A stretch of 64,000 bases of DNA, taken from Branchipolynoe longqiensis (taxonomy: Eukaryota > Annelida > Polychaeta > Phyllodocida > Polynoidae). A program made the position numbers and the translations under genes. The stretch covers positions 1 to 64,000 of the forward strand of contig JASIRB010002767.1 in assembly GCA_030323885.1 (NCBI GenBank). Reading direction: 5' to 3'. Below the pieces are notes generated by a model, which searched no databases, was not told where the DNA came from, and saw only the letters and a program-made list of their open reading frames with translations. Below are positions 41,738 to 52,305 of the stretch, one piece after another; positions within the stretch are counted from its first letter, which is position 1, and each line of letters opens with the position of its first letter.

Positions 41738-42185
41738 ATATTTCATGAAAGCTGCCTGCACAAGTGTTGAAGTGCTGCTGGCTTTTGCAAGTTACTAGCG
41801 GCACTCTCTCAGGGAGCAAATAGAGGTCTCACACCGGCAAGAACATGTCAAGACAGGCGCAAAACTATTTGTCCCTGCAGTGGTTGGTCGGGAGATATTG
41901 GGAGTTCCATACATCAACCGCCCTTAATGCTGCCAAAGTGACATGGTTTTCTGTTTAGGGTTTGCTCCCTTAGCCTTCGGTTCTGTCAAGAACCTGTACC
42001 ACAAGGCAGTGGTTTACAACTCTGCAAGGCAGGGGCATCAACCTCCCTGAGGTATTGCTATACCTGCAATACCTGCATACATACTAGTTTGGTGATGGGG
42101 GTATTAATATGTTAGGTCCATCGTCCAGAAATCTTGCTCTGTGACAAAACGAACACCCAAAAGAAAAGTGTAAGCTTCAGGTTTT
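41738..42185. mobile_element. Possible insertion bounded by TTCAGGTTTT
   Basis: TTCAGGTTTT lies at 41728-41737 and 42176-42185. The first copy is part of the RTE-like element, and sequence after the second (CTTTCTAATA) weakly continues it. The 448-bp insert has no recognised coding part. Its identity is unknown. Confidence 0.4.
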
Positions 42186-42204
42186 CTTTCTAATACGGAG
42201 CCCT

Positions 42205-42262
42205 TCCTGATATTACCTTAAGTGTTGCTAGGACCTAAAACTCCAACAAGCACAACACATTC
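42205..42262 (+). mobile_element. SINE-A tail fragment
   Basis: CCTGATATTACCTTAAGTGT then TGCTAGGACCTAAAACTCCA, with the rest absent. Confidence 0.7.
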
Positions 42263-42559
42263 TAATGTACAAAATTGGGTTATTGGTTTCTGGGATGGTA
42301 TATACAGTCAAACATCCTCAAAATACATGAAAAATGGTCTCTAGTTTTAGGGATGGAGCTAAGAATTTTGGTTTGGACTGACGATCAATTCTTGGAATGG
42401 ATATGTGTTGAAGGCATGAGGCACTATGGGATCTGGGGCCCCCCCAGGACATTTTGAAATCTACTAGAGGCTCTGAAATGCCATTTCAAGCCATTTTAGG
42501 GAGATTATGTACGTAACATATCAATATTAATCAACAGTGATTTGTCATGTTCAATGAGC
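42263..42559. other. No recognised feature
   Basis: Nothing was identified. Confidence 0.3.
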
Positions 42560-42563
42560 TTAA

Positions 42564-42894
42564 AGTTGCATAGTCCAATGGTTTTGAGTTTCTCTCATTT
42601 TCTGAGAGAAACATATTAGGTTGTTCATTATAATCTACCTTACTTTAGTTTGAAGTAACTTTTATTTTAAATCGCTAACTTTTGAGATATTTGAAATGGA
42701 AACATGCTAAATTAATGTTGGCAAGCTTGCCAAACTCTATCACCATAGGCTTCTGCAGTAACAGGTTATAGTAATTGACTCAGTATTCCCGTATATGTTT
42801 AAAGTGCACCAGCCTCTAAGTTAGATATGTAGAATCAAATCTAGATAATTGTTTTGGTTTTGAATTTTTCTTGTTTTCAATGGACTATGCAACT
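42564..42894 (+). mobile_element. F MITE, full length, TTAA flanks
   Basis: AGTTGCATAGTCCAATGGTT and TCAATGGACTATGCAACT are inverted ends. TTAA at 42560-42563 and 42895-42898. Internal markers are TTGGCAAGCTTGCC and GGCTTCTGCAGTAACAGGTT. Confidence 0.9.
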
Positions 42895-42909
42895 TTAAAC
42901 TTAACAGGT

Positions 42910-43205
42910 TTTTGTGGGGCGGGGGATTGTGGGTTTGAACCCTGGTCGAATCAAACCAATGACTTACAAATGTATACTTGTCACTTCCTAGCCAATCACT
43001 CAGCATTATTAGGAAAGGACAAGGACTGGTTGGCTCAGTATCAGAATAATGTGACTGAGTGGGATATCAGGTCATGGTGCTGGCAACCTGGTCTCCCAGT
43101 GGGGCAGCACTATAACAAGTTGCCATGAGTGTGCACTAACATAAGTCGTTACCTATCCTGATATGACCTTAGATGTTTCCAGGATGTAAAACAACAACAA
43201 ACAAT
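42910..43205 (+). mobile_element. SINE-A, head truncated
   Basis: It starts at GATTGTGGGTTTGAACCC (B box). Body complete, tail GATGTTTCCAGGATGTAAAA and CAACAACAAAC. Confidence 0.85.
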
Positions 43206-44256
43206 CGCCTCGTTCTCACGATGCCGCCTTGTAACGCGAGAGTTGACACTGCGACCGCAGAACGTGGTGCACAGCAAGAGACTACTAGATCACCATTCCG
43301 ACTGCACATGCGCTGAAAACGGCGTTGGCTGCAAAGCAAAGGTGTACATCCATTGAGTTTGCCGATACACGTAGGGAAAAACTTCCATTTTATTCTAAAT
43401 TAATCAAAATACATAACAATTTGGCACAAACATGGATGGAAGGATGCAATATAATAACATAATGAATATGTTTAAGGCACAACTCTCCATAATTAAGCAT
43501 TTTGAGCTAAGAAACATACAATTTCAGTCACTTTACAGGCTGATGTTTACATCACCATTGATTAGACATAAATAATTCTTGTTCTAAATATTAAATTGTC
43601 AAATGTGTCAACAAAAACTTGTTTCAAAGAAATATATAACCAATGTCTGATTAACGCTACTCATTTCCTAGCTCTACATTAACCATAGGATATAAATAAA
43701 AACATGAATAAAATAGTAAAACCGACTCTGGCTATGGCTCTAACACTAGTCTGAGTGCCCAGATTTGTCTAAATCTAAATGCACATGGCATAAGATGTGC
43801 ATATTATATTGATGTAATTGCAATGCTGGATAAAAGATTAATATCTTAATTTATTATTTATATTTTTTAGTTGGTATTCTATGTTTCAAACAAGAGCTGA
43901 GATGAGCTGAAACTAGCACATTTCATAGCTGCACCCAATGTATTAGTATGTGCCAGGTGCTTCTCGTGGGTTTGTTTTGCTTTGACGCATCCCACAATGC
44001 ACCGAGCTGCTGGAATGGCGATGTAGTCTATTGGAGTCTGCCATTTGTAGTCAGCACATCTTAGGGTCCCAGTCACGTGACACTTTGCACATGGGCCGCT
44101 AGAGGGCGGGTTGACGTGCTTAGGAGACGTGTCGACACTCCGTAAAGACCTCACTTATGCGGCCAGTCCAATGTTATCAACATTTTTAAGGTAGTACAAA
44201 TGGGGCTACTTTACTAGACCCCCCCCCCCCCACCAACTCCCCACCATGTTGGCAGA
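43206..44256. other. No recognised gene or repeat
   Basis: The longest stretch in this half without a known repeat, mostly AT-rich. A minus-strand frame at 43879-44154 (91 residues) has no recognised domain. GGCCGCTAGAGGGCGGGTTG at 44094-44113 resembles a CTCF-type core. Confidence 0.4.
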
Positions 44257-44840
44257 AAGTCAAAACCATCGACTTTGCAACACTAAATATGGAAGTATCA
44301 ACTTCTCACAAACAAAGCACTTCTGTAGATCTGAACGTACATATCCTAATTAGATAATGGTGCATTTATTAGATACTTGACGCTACATAGAAGGGGGGAG
44401 CGGGACGTAGCTCAGGCGGTAGAGTGTCCACCTGCGAAGGTGTCAATCATCCTATTGATCCTGCCCAGTGGACACATTTTCAGATTGTGCTATTTTCCAT
44501 CCCAACCAGTGGTCCACAACTGGTTCATCAAAGTCTGTGGTATGTGCTGTCCTATCTGTGGGAAAGTGCATATAAAAGACCCCCTGCCCCTTATCGGACA
44601 GAGTAGCCTATGTGGCGGCAGCGGGTTCTCTCCAAAGAAATATGTCAGAATGACCATATATATGTTTGACGTGCAATAGGCGATGATATGATAAATCAAT
44701 GTGCTCTAGAGGCGTTGTTAAATAAACGAAGCTATACTTTACATAGAAGGGGTTACTAAGTAAGTCTATTTAATAGAACATATTTCCGCTGACCACTATG
44801 GTGTCTTCATTTCTACATGCATGCTGACATTAATTTAGCA
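44257..44840 (-). mobile_element. F MITE (degenerate) split by SINE-E
   Basis: F-like pieces at 44257-44396 (AAGTCAAAACCATCGACTTT, TGGTGCATTTATTAGATACT, TACATAGAAGG) and 44753-44840 (TAATAGAACATATT, CTATGGTGTC) are separated by the SINE-E. Part order is rearranged, so the F copy is old. Confidence 0.55.
44397..44739 (+). mobile_element. SINE-E, full length with 13-bp TSD
   Basis: Head GTAGCTCAGGCGGTAGAGTG, body GGTCCACAACTGGTTCATCA and GTGCATATAAAAGACCCC, tail GAGGCGTTGTTAAATAAACG. TACATAGAAGGGG occurs at 44384-44396 and 44740-44752, giving precise ends. Confidence 0.92.
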
Positions 44841-45189
44841 TATTGTAACGGCCCACGGTCTTCCTCCCCACACTGCCACGCACTCACGGAAGAACGCCAA
44901 GATTTGATATAAGTACGCTTCAACTTGGTTTATTATGAAACCTCTCTGCTCTCCGCAGCGTCCACAGTCAACTGACCCGACCCCTAACTCGCCAGGTCCC
45001 ACGTTCCCTCTATAGGTGGGTGGGGGTATGGGGGGTGAGCTGGCCACATGCAGTAGAGGGCAGCCCCATTGGGGGTCTGCCAGGTGGCTAGTCTGCCACC
45101 ACCTAGCGCAGTTCAGTGTAACTGTGTAGGTGTGTGGTGTAGTCTCCACCACCACCGCGTGATAGTGGGGCTCATGTACAGACTACTAC
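44841..45189. other. Unassigned, possible minus-strand LTR remnant
   Basis: GGTTTATTATGAAACCTC could be a reversed polyadenylation region. Loose similarity to 16500-16730. No coding sequence, low certainty. Confidence 0.3.
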
Positions 45190-45337
45190 AATATTTTCAC
45201 ATAAAATATCTCCAAATTTGGCGATTTATAATAAAATTCACTTCAATCCAATGTAATGTAGGTTATAATGATCAACCTGACATATTTATCTAATAAAATG
45301 GCACAAACTCAAAACCTTAGAATTATACCCCTTTAAA
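45190..45337 (-). mobile_element. F MITE, degenerate right part
   Basis: AAAATATCTCCAAATTTGGC, AATGTAGGTTATAATGATCA, ATTTATCTAATAAAATGGCA and ACTCAAAACCTTAGAATTAT match the F right half. Confidence 0.6.
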
Positions 45338-45710
45338 AAACACACCAACAGAACCATAGGAATACATCTTAGTATTCTATTGGGTATCAGAAGAGCCCAT
45401 CCCAGTGTTGATGTCAGTGTCAGGATGTGTTGTGTATGTGGTAGCTTTGTTTTTCTTAGAAAGTGCCGAGTGAAGGGAGAGCTAGATTTGTATTTATAAA
45501 AAGATATATATATATATATATAAATTAAGAAGAAAAGAAATAAAAAGAAAAGGGAGAAAAAAGATCTTTCTGGAGGACAATGACAAATTTGAAATCATCA
45601 CATGAGCAGTTGACATATGTTTGTGTGCATGGTAATAAATAATGGATATATTTCATATAGGTGCTTCAGCGGTGACACATGCGTTATTCTGAAGAATAAA
45701 TACTATATTT
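45338..45710. other. AT-rich spacer
   Basis: It includes a TA microsatellite at about 45507-45523 and purine-rich AAGAAAAG DNA. Nothing else. Confidence 0.4.
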
Positions 45711-45722
45711 ACCTCCTGCCCA

Positions 45723-45938
45723 GGCGCTCGGCATTATTAGGACAGAGCAAGGGCTGGTGTGTGCATTGTCAGGATAATCTGACTGAGTGGGATATCAGGT
45801 CATGGTGCCGGCGGTCTGGTTTCCAAGTGGGACAGCACTATAAAGTCACCATGAGTGCGCACTGTCACAAGTCGGTACACGTCCTGATATGACCTTAGAT
45901 GTTGCTAGGACGTAAAACAACAACAAACAAACAAACAA
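45723..45938 (+). mobile_element. 5'-truncated SINE-A with 12-bp TSD
   Basis: It starts inside the body at GGCGCTCGGCATTATTAGGA and ends TTGCTAGGACGTAAAACAAC with a CAAA tail. ACCTCCTGCCCA flanks both sides (45711-45722 and 45939-45950). Truncation happened at insertion. Confidence 0.9.
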
Positions 45939-46111
45939 ACCTCCTGCCCACAGTTTTTGTTATATCCAACTGGCTGGATTTGAATTTTTATTTTGTAATT
46001 GGCGGATCGGGAAAGATATTTGTTACTACTGATGTCTGGAATAAAGTCGCATATAATGTGATGATTTTGAGGTTCTATCATTTCTTGGGGTAGATATAAT
46101 TGGTTCACCCC

Positions 46112-46546
46112 AACAACATAATTCATAAACTCACATAACTAGCTTCATTAGAGTTACACTAGAATTTTTCCTAACAAACCAACATTTATATACCGCTTGC
46201 CTAGCTGCAACTGAACATTAAAACTTACTACAAGTTTACCAACTGAATACAGAAGATAACTTCTGCTTACATTCTAAATACTATGTAAATACTCACATTG
46301 ATCTGACTAATATTGATCTAGTTATATGACACTACTGTACCATATTGTTATGGAACTTTTGGGTTTCAGAATTTCATTGTGTTACATGGTGCAAATTGTC
46401 TATTCAACAGGTATTGTACACCTTATTCTATATACCTTTTGTGTAAATAACACTGAATTGAAAAATGGCTGGAAGACCAGTGCTTCGGCACTGACAAAAG
46501 ACTTATTCAGCAGAATAAACATATTTACCAAAAAAAAAATTGTTAT
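46112..46546 (+). mobile_element. Element X, second copy
   Basis: Near-identical to 16928-17361 over its whole length with the same start (CACCCCAACAACATAATTCA) and the same A-rich end. A small difference is ATTTTTCC for ATTTTCC. Confidence 0.8.
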
Positions 46547-46590
46547 AATCTACGTTACTTTAGTTTGGAGTAACTTTGATTTAAAACTAC
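46547..46590 (-). mobile_element. F MITE internal fragment
   Basis: TTATAATCTACGTTACTTTA and GTTTGGAGTAACTTTGATTT match the F interior. Confidence 0.55.
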
Positions 46591-46986
46591 ATGGGTGCAA
46601 AGAAAGAACTTCTAAAAAAACTGCAAACACTACAGAACAGAGCCCTGAAAATCTGCCTCAGAGTAGACAAGCTGCACCCCACCTATGACATACACAAAAG
46701 AACCAAAGTAAAATTGCTAGAAAATAGGAGAATAATTCATCTGAAAACATTAGCATACAGCTATAGTCAAGACAATAAACTCCTAACAAAACCACAAAGG
46801 GCAACTAGAGCAAATAATGCGCCACTACTAAAGCAGACCAGAAGCCAAATAAAAGCTCACGAGAGAAGCACGCTAGAAATGGCTGCCAAGGTGTGGAATG
46901 CCCAAACAGTAAAGGAACGACAAATTCCTGACCTAAAAACATACAAAAAATATCTGTGCAAAATAAGGCTAGGAACCCCCAACTAA
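46591..46986 (+). pseudogene. LINE reverse transcriptase C-terminal remnant
   Basis: About 131 residues: KLQTLQNRALKICLRVDKLH near the start, ENRRIIHLKTLAYSY in the middle, and TRSQIKAHERSTLEMAAKVW NAQTV near the end. This is the arrangement LQNRALR..., R..L..L, TRS...RS....A..WN that closes the RT domain region in CR1/Jockey-type non-LTR elements. The frame ends in a normal stop after RLGTPN. No catalytic motif is left. The start methionine is an accident of truncation. Confidence 0.7.
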
Positions 46987-47400
46987 GCTGCACCGCAAAG
47001 GGGCAGGTGATACATGTCACGGCCCACCAGCGAGACGCCCAATGGAAGGTAACCATGCCAAAAGCACCCAGATAACACACCTCACAGCTGCGTACAAGCC
47101 TATGATATGTAAATAGGAGTAGGCTAGTCTAGAAATAAGAGTAGAAAAAATAAAGCACATATATGCCAAGAAAATCCAAAAAAATTAACATAGACTACTA
47201 TAGTACTAACCAGACAACCAACTATCTATCTGCTACTGAAATACAGGCAATCAAATACCTTATCAGCAGCTACTGTGTGATAAGACAACACCAACACTAC
47301 AGCTGGCCAGCATTGAAAACAAGCCTGAATACCCAGGCTTATATGCTATGGACAGTATAAATACAGCCTCAATAAAAATTTAAAAAAACAAAAAAAAACT
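46591..47400 (+). mobile_element. 5'-truncated LINE, CR1/Jockey-like, with 3' UTR
   Basis: The coding remnant is 46591-46986. A 3' UTR of about 410 bp follows (GGCCCACCAGCGAGACGCCC, ACCAACACTACAGCTGGCCA, CTATGGACAGTATAAATACA) and an A-rich end at 47372-47398. The same UTR appears in reverse at 12700-13085 and 39568-39850, which defines the family. Confidence 0.8.
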
Positions 47401-48735
47401 GTGGATAATTATATTCAAAGTGTAAATGTAGACAATTAATTTTGGCGTCTTTCTCTAAATCAAATCTACATAAAGGGTTTGCTTTAAAAGAAATGCTTTC
47501 ATCGCATTATGAAGCTTTTAAATGTGTGTGCATTATATGTCTGATATATAGGTCACTCTCCTGAAAAGTGCTCAGCATGGGATGGCATTTTAACAGATCA
47601 ATAAAAAAAACTTCCTACTTATTTTTGTCCTTATACTTTTCATATTCATGTTCAGATTTGATGTAAGAAATAAGGGAAATAAAATAAACCGTGTGCAACT
47701 TTCGTCCTTTTAGCTATGAAGTGTTTTTGTACACAAAACAAATATTTTACAGTCAGCCATTTGTAACATGACATATGGGACATGGTTGGATTCTCACTAA
47801 TATCTTGTATTGCATTGATATATCAAACAAAACAGTTCCCAAATCAAAAGGAACTATTTATTAACATGTATGCATGTTGAAATTTAATAAGAAAATATTT
47901 GATGTTACTTACTTACTTATTGGGGGGTTTGTGACCTAGCGGTCACTGGCTGCAGGACTGCAGCATTAATAAACGGCGCCGTTAAAACGGCCCGTTTTTG
48001 GCGTGTTTTTTTTGGGGGGGGGGGGGTATTTGATGTCTTCAGAAATAACATTACAAATTTCCATCACAGATGTAACCAGTGGTGTCTGCATGCCACACAA
48101 ATATTGTACACTAATTATTCAGGGAATAAACCATGACTGGGAATAACTTGTTTTTATCAATATAAGCACAGCATATTTCTGTATATTATGCCATGATTAA
48201 TATGCTTCTAAGTATGAAATTATTTAATTCTGCTGAGTTATTTTATTAAGCAGACTGTGTGGTGTCCTAAACATGTGTTACATCTGAGCAACACATGTTA
48301 TACTGCCACAGAACATAGCTTAATCATGGACTACACCTTTATTTTGTATGTCATCAATTTATATTTTACATAGATGTATAGCTTTCATTTGCAACCAAAA
48401 AATGTTAAAAATTCAAATATTAGATTTGAGCTCTCCATGTGACAGTTCTGGCCAGTTTCCAGGAGAGTGACCCCTATGGATCCAATGTTTTGTTTGTAAT
48501 AGACCCTGCCAGTTAAGCTAGTGACATCTATCGGCAGAATCTGGAAGCACTCTAGTCCGGTACATTCCCGAGTGCCTATGATTTCACATGCTATATCTCA
48601 TAAAGAATGCATGGAAAAATACTAAAATGCCTGATTATATTCAGATATTCATATCCCGACAGGATTCAAGCTGTTATCCTTGTAATAGAAAATGACAACT
48701 ATATTGTATTTTTCTTCTGGAATTTCACCACCGCT
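47401..48735. other. No recognised gene; one small duplicated motif
   Basis: AT-rich DNA. GGGGGGTTTGTGACCTAGCG and GCTGCAGGACTGCAGCA at 47926-47966 recur in changed form at 49987-50035 (GGCTGCAGAACTGCAGCAAT), possibly a small repeat. A poly-G run lies at 48015-48028. Confidence 0.45.
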
Positions 48736-48739
48736 CTCT

Positions 48740-49013
48740 TCACGAGGAGGTGGTCGGTTAGAGAGGTTTTAATGTATAAGTCTTATAATGAAAGTACATA
48801 CAAATACATATCAACATACAGTAAAGCCTCTCTAACTGACCACCTCCACAGATCGACAACTACCCTATATCGATCGCTTCATTTGGATCCCAGACGATCG
48901 CCCATATAATACAATTGTAGCGATACAAAAAAACCTTCCTAAACCGACCACCTCCCTTAATGGACCATCTAAAGTCAATCCCATGGTCGGTTAATTTACA
49001 GAGGTTTTACTGT
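48740..49013. mobile_element. Tigger/pogo-like MITE
   Basis: CAGTAAAGCCTCTCTAACTG starts at 48819 after TA and GTCGGTTAATTTACAGAGGT then TTTACTG ends at 49013. GACCACCTCC and its complement are in both arms. An extra inverted end (GGTGGTCGGTTAGAGAGGTT) lies just left at 48750-48769, so a second partial copy is adjacent. Confidence 0.75.
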
Positions 49014-49591
49014 GTTTATATATAAATAGCATTTATATAATTATGCACCATATATGTCCCAATAGATGCGCACTGTTGGAGTGCAGACACATGGATGTGC
49101 GTCTATTCAAAGTTAAAGAATTTCATGCATTTGTTTTTGTCATGCCTCTGAAATAAAGTGGGATTGTCTTATTTTATGTGCATTCAGTCTGAATATGATT
49201 GGAAATTTGCACGTGCTTTCAGTCTTGAAAAGGGGGATGTGCTTCTATTGGGGAGTGTGCTTCTATTGGGACATATACGGTATATATATATATTCATATA
49301 TACTTTTTGATGAATTTTGACGGCAATTGTTGTATGAGGGATTGGCGAATCTGTCTGTCATGCCCCCACCCTGAGTACACACAACCCCCACCCCACCCCC
49401 ATAACCACACTGTCACGTGACCATGGCGCGTTGTCGGAATGGCGTGAAGGTAGGAGGGGTGCTGGGGGGTGGGGGGGGGGGACCTTCGCCTTTTGTGGTC
49501 CTCATAATGGAAAGGAAGTTGACTTCATGCCAGAATAAAATTGAATCGGGAAGATCAAAGAGCAGCCGGGTCTGGGACCCGTTCCGCTTGG
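49014..49591. other. No recognised feature
   Basis: Includes an AT microsatellite-like patch (49270-49310) and G-rich DNA at 49455-49482. No gene. Confidence 0.35.
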
Positions 49592-49641
49592 CTGAATACT
49601 GAACACTGAGTACTGAACACTGAACACTGAACACTGAACAC
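49592..49641 (+). repeat. Short tandem ACTGAACAC repeat
   Basis: About six units of 7-9 bp: ACTGAACACTGAACACTGAA. Confidence 0.75.
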
Positions 49642-50359
49642 GGCCCGGTGCTGGCAAATAGGATTAAACATCGTGGCCTTCACGATCAAGCGCTCTCAAT
49701 GAACTTATTGTGTAGTAATATGTGTGTGCTCTGGGTGACGACATGCTGGTTCCTAGGGAGGGACTGAAGCTGCCCTCCAACGTGTTTACACGCGTCAAAG
49801 TTGGGTGCTCTCACCTGCTAGCGCCATCCTTCACCATAGCCATGACTCTTAAAGCTCATTCTGAACCCGTAAACACACAGGATCCTGATTACCAAATTGG
49901 GTAGCGTCCTTGACCTACATTTGTTTCTGGTGTGAAATGTAGTGAAATTTGTGTGAGTAAATATTCTACGTCAGATACTTGACTTCTGGGGGGTTTGTAA
50001 CTTTACGACGGTTGCCGGCTGCAGAACTGCAGCAATATAGAGGCACCGATAAATCGGTCCAATACTTGGTTGAAGATTAATCTTCTGGTGGGGTGGTTCT
50101 AGAAGCTGGGGATGTCTTTAGAACAATTAAAATGATGAATCGTTGGGGTGGCCCCAAATCACTCCAGTCCGGCGGTAGTACAGGACTCGTATCCAGTCAA
50201 CAGCAGCAAGGGTTTAGGAGGAAGGGACGGGTAAGGATGGGTCCAGCGGTTCCAGCAACAAGAACAAAGCGAGAGAAACGATAAGGTAAAGGGCCCCACC
50301 CAAGGAAACAACTCCCTTGATCAGGGGGATAACTAAGCCTGGGAGAAAAAGAAAGGGTA
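49642..50359. other. No recognised gene
   Basis: GCGCCATCC at 49821 is close to, but not, the CTCF-like core. The right part is purine-rich. Nothing certain. Confidence 0.35.
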
Positions 50360-50590
50360 GAGTATAGGAAAGAGAAATGAGGCGAGTTAGCCAAAGGACC
50401 GTGTCTATTTGTTCTATGGTGACCAGCTGGCGAGCCAAAGGCATGGACAGAGAAAGAGTAGAAAGTGAAATGCCGGCAGGCTCCCCCTCCTGGAACTCTT
50501 TTCAGACATTATCAAGGAGGAGCATGGCCAGCAAAGAGGAGATAGAGAGAGGTGTGGATGAAGTGCGGTCCGGATAGCAAGTGTACGTTA
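50360..50590 (+). repeat. Dispersed repeat K, copy 1
   Basis: GGAAAGAGAAATGAG, ATGGTGACCAGCTGGCGAGC, GAACTCTTTTCAGACATTAT and CAAGGAGGAGCATGG match in reverse 52026-52290. The shared part could be a decayed coding segment (ELF.DIIKEE), perhaps from a retroelement, but no domain is recognised. Confidence 0.55.
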
Positions 50591-50654
50591 GATAAAATGC
50601 CACTTCGTTTATGTGCATACAGCGGTGTGTGGTGCTGCAGTGTGCTAGGCACCC

Positions 50655-51175
50655 ATACTACTGTAGTAGTCTGCACGGACCGCTCAGGCAAGTAACCACA
50701 TAGACAGGTAGGCATGGGTAGTGTGTTGATATCAGGGAGCCTAGTTGGTGTAATGGTTAGCACACTAGCCCAGAATGCAAAGAGATGCGGGTTCGATTCC
50801 CACTCTAGGCGCAATATTTCCCATTTTCGTCACCCCCACGACACTGGCTGCCGTGACCAGGATCCTGTACAAGCTACGCGCTGTATAGTTATTGAACCTA
50901 CCCTGTGTATGCATATGTAAGTGCATTGCCTGAATGTAAGCAGTAAAAGTCATACAATTCCAGGGGGACAAGTGTAGTAGTCTGCACGGACCGCTCAGGT
51001 AAGTAAACACATAGACAGGTAGGCATGGGTAGTGTGTTGATGTCAGGGAGCCTAGGTGGTGTAATGGTTAGCACCCTGGACCGAAATGCAAAGAGATGTG
51101 GGTTCGAGTCCCGCTCTAGGCGCAAAATATTTCCCATTGTCATCACCCCCACGACACTAGCATGGCCCGACGGCT
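50655..51175 (+). mobile_element. SINE-C head-to-tail dimer
   Basis: TGTAGTAGTCTGCACGGACC occurs at 50662 and 50973. Each unit continues with leader, A box TGGTGTAATGGTTAGCAC, B box GGGTTCGATTCCC or GGGTTCGAGTCCC and CAATATTTCCCATT. The second unit is 3'-truncated after GACACTAGC. Confidence 0.87.
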
Positions 51176-51358
51176 GACTAATGGCTGCGCAGACACCAAC
51201 TTTTATATCGAGGAAGTGACTTTCATAGTCCAGCAATACTCCATTAGTACTTGCCTGTTTAGTGTTGTTTGATTCCAGGATTCGTCAGTAAAGTTCACAT
51301 ACAGTTTCAGCATCGAGATAAAAGGTGGCCATTTACCAAAAACTTAATTCAATTCACC
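51176..51358. other. Unassigned spacer
   Basis: Nothing was recognised. Confidence 0.3.
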
Positions 51359-51362
51359 TTAA

Positions 51363-51710
51363 AGCTGCATAGTCCGATGAAATATCAAATTTTCCGAACC
51401 AAACCAATTATCTAGATTTGATTTGACATATCTAACTTAGATACTGATGCACTTATTAAGCATTTGTTTCTGCATAGAAGGCAATACTGAGTCAATTTAA
51501 CAGAACCTGTTACTGCAGAAGTTTGTGGTGTCAGAGTTTTGGCAAGTTCGCCAAAACTAATTTTCCATGTTTGCACCCACAATGTCTCAAAAGTTTACCA
51601 TTTAAAACAAAACTAACTTTGAACTAATGTAAAGTAGATACTAGTGATCGATCTACTATATTTATCTCAGAAAATAATACAGAAATTCAAAACCATCGGA
51701 CTACGCAGCT
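51363..51710 (-). mobile_element. F MITE, full length, TTAA flanks
   Basis: AGCTGCATAGTCCGATGAAA and CATCGGACTACGCAGCT are inverted ends. TTAA at 51359-51362 and 51711-51714. Best copy for a consensus. Confidence 0.92.
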
Positions 51711-51904
51711 TTAACAAAAAATCAAGTCATATCCATTTTTAGGTAATTTATTTTTATTTTAACCTGTGAGAAACTGAGTTGTTGTTATTAGTAATCAACG
51801 ACAAGCAGAGGACCATATGAATATAAACGTATCAAATAAAAATAACTGTTATAATGTATAACCCTTGATTATTGGAGGGGGGGGGGGGTAAGACTGTTTT
51901 TTGC

Positions 51905-52025
51905 AAAAGTAAGGAAATATGGAGCCTAGAATAGGACTCGAACCCACGCTCATTTCTCAGCAAGCCTAGTGGTGGTAATATATTCTCATACTCAGCAATA
52001 ATCCCCACTACCACAAGGTCATACT
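51905..52025 (-). mobile_element. tRNA-like SINE head of a further type
   Basis: On the minus strand TTGTGGTAGTGGGGATTATT lies upstream of a B box GTGGGTTCGAGTCC, and GAGCCT...AGGCTC could close the acceptor stem. The A-to-B spacing is longer than in a normal tRNA, so a functional tRNA is unlikely. Confidence 0.45.
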
Positions 52026-52290
52026 CTCGACTATGCTGACCCTTGTCAGTCAGATGCACTTTCTGTCCGGACCCCACTTTGTCCACACCTCTTCAATCGC
52101 CTCTCCGCTGCCAGACTCCTCCTTGATTATGTCTAAAAACAGTTCCTGGGGGGGGAGCTGGCCAGCATTTCACCTTCTACCTCTTACTCCATTTGTGTCT
52201 CCGGCTCGCCGGCTGGTCACCACAAGGCAAGGAGGCACGGCCCTTTGACTCAAATCTCTTCATTTCTCTTTTCTCTATACTAGTATTACT
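52026..52290 (-). repeat. Dispersed repeat K, copy 2
   Basis: Inverted relative of 50360-50590. The minus strand reads GGTGACCAGCCGGCGAGCC, CAGGAACTGTTTTTAGACAT and AATCAAGGAGGAGTCTGGCA. The open part gives QELFLDIIKEESGSGEAIEE before a stop. Confidence 0.55.
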
Positions 52291-52305
52291 ACCCTGGTGA
52301 CTGTC

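Noticed and set aside
43879..44154. Minus-strand 91-residue frame as a gene
   Set aside because: Ordinary length for chance in 64 kb. No domain or homology recognised.
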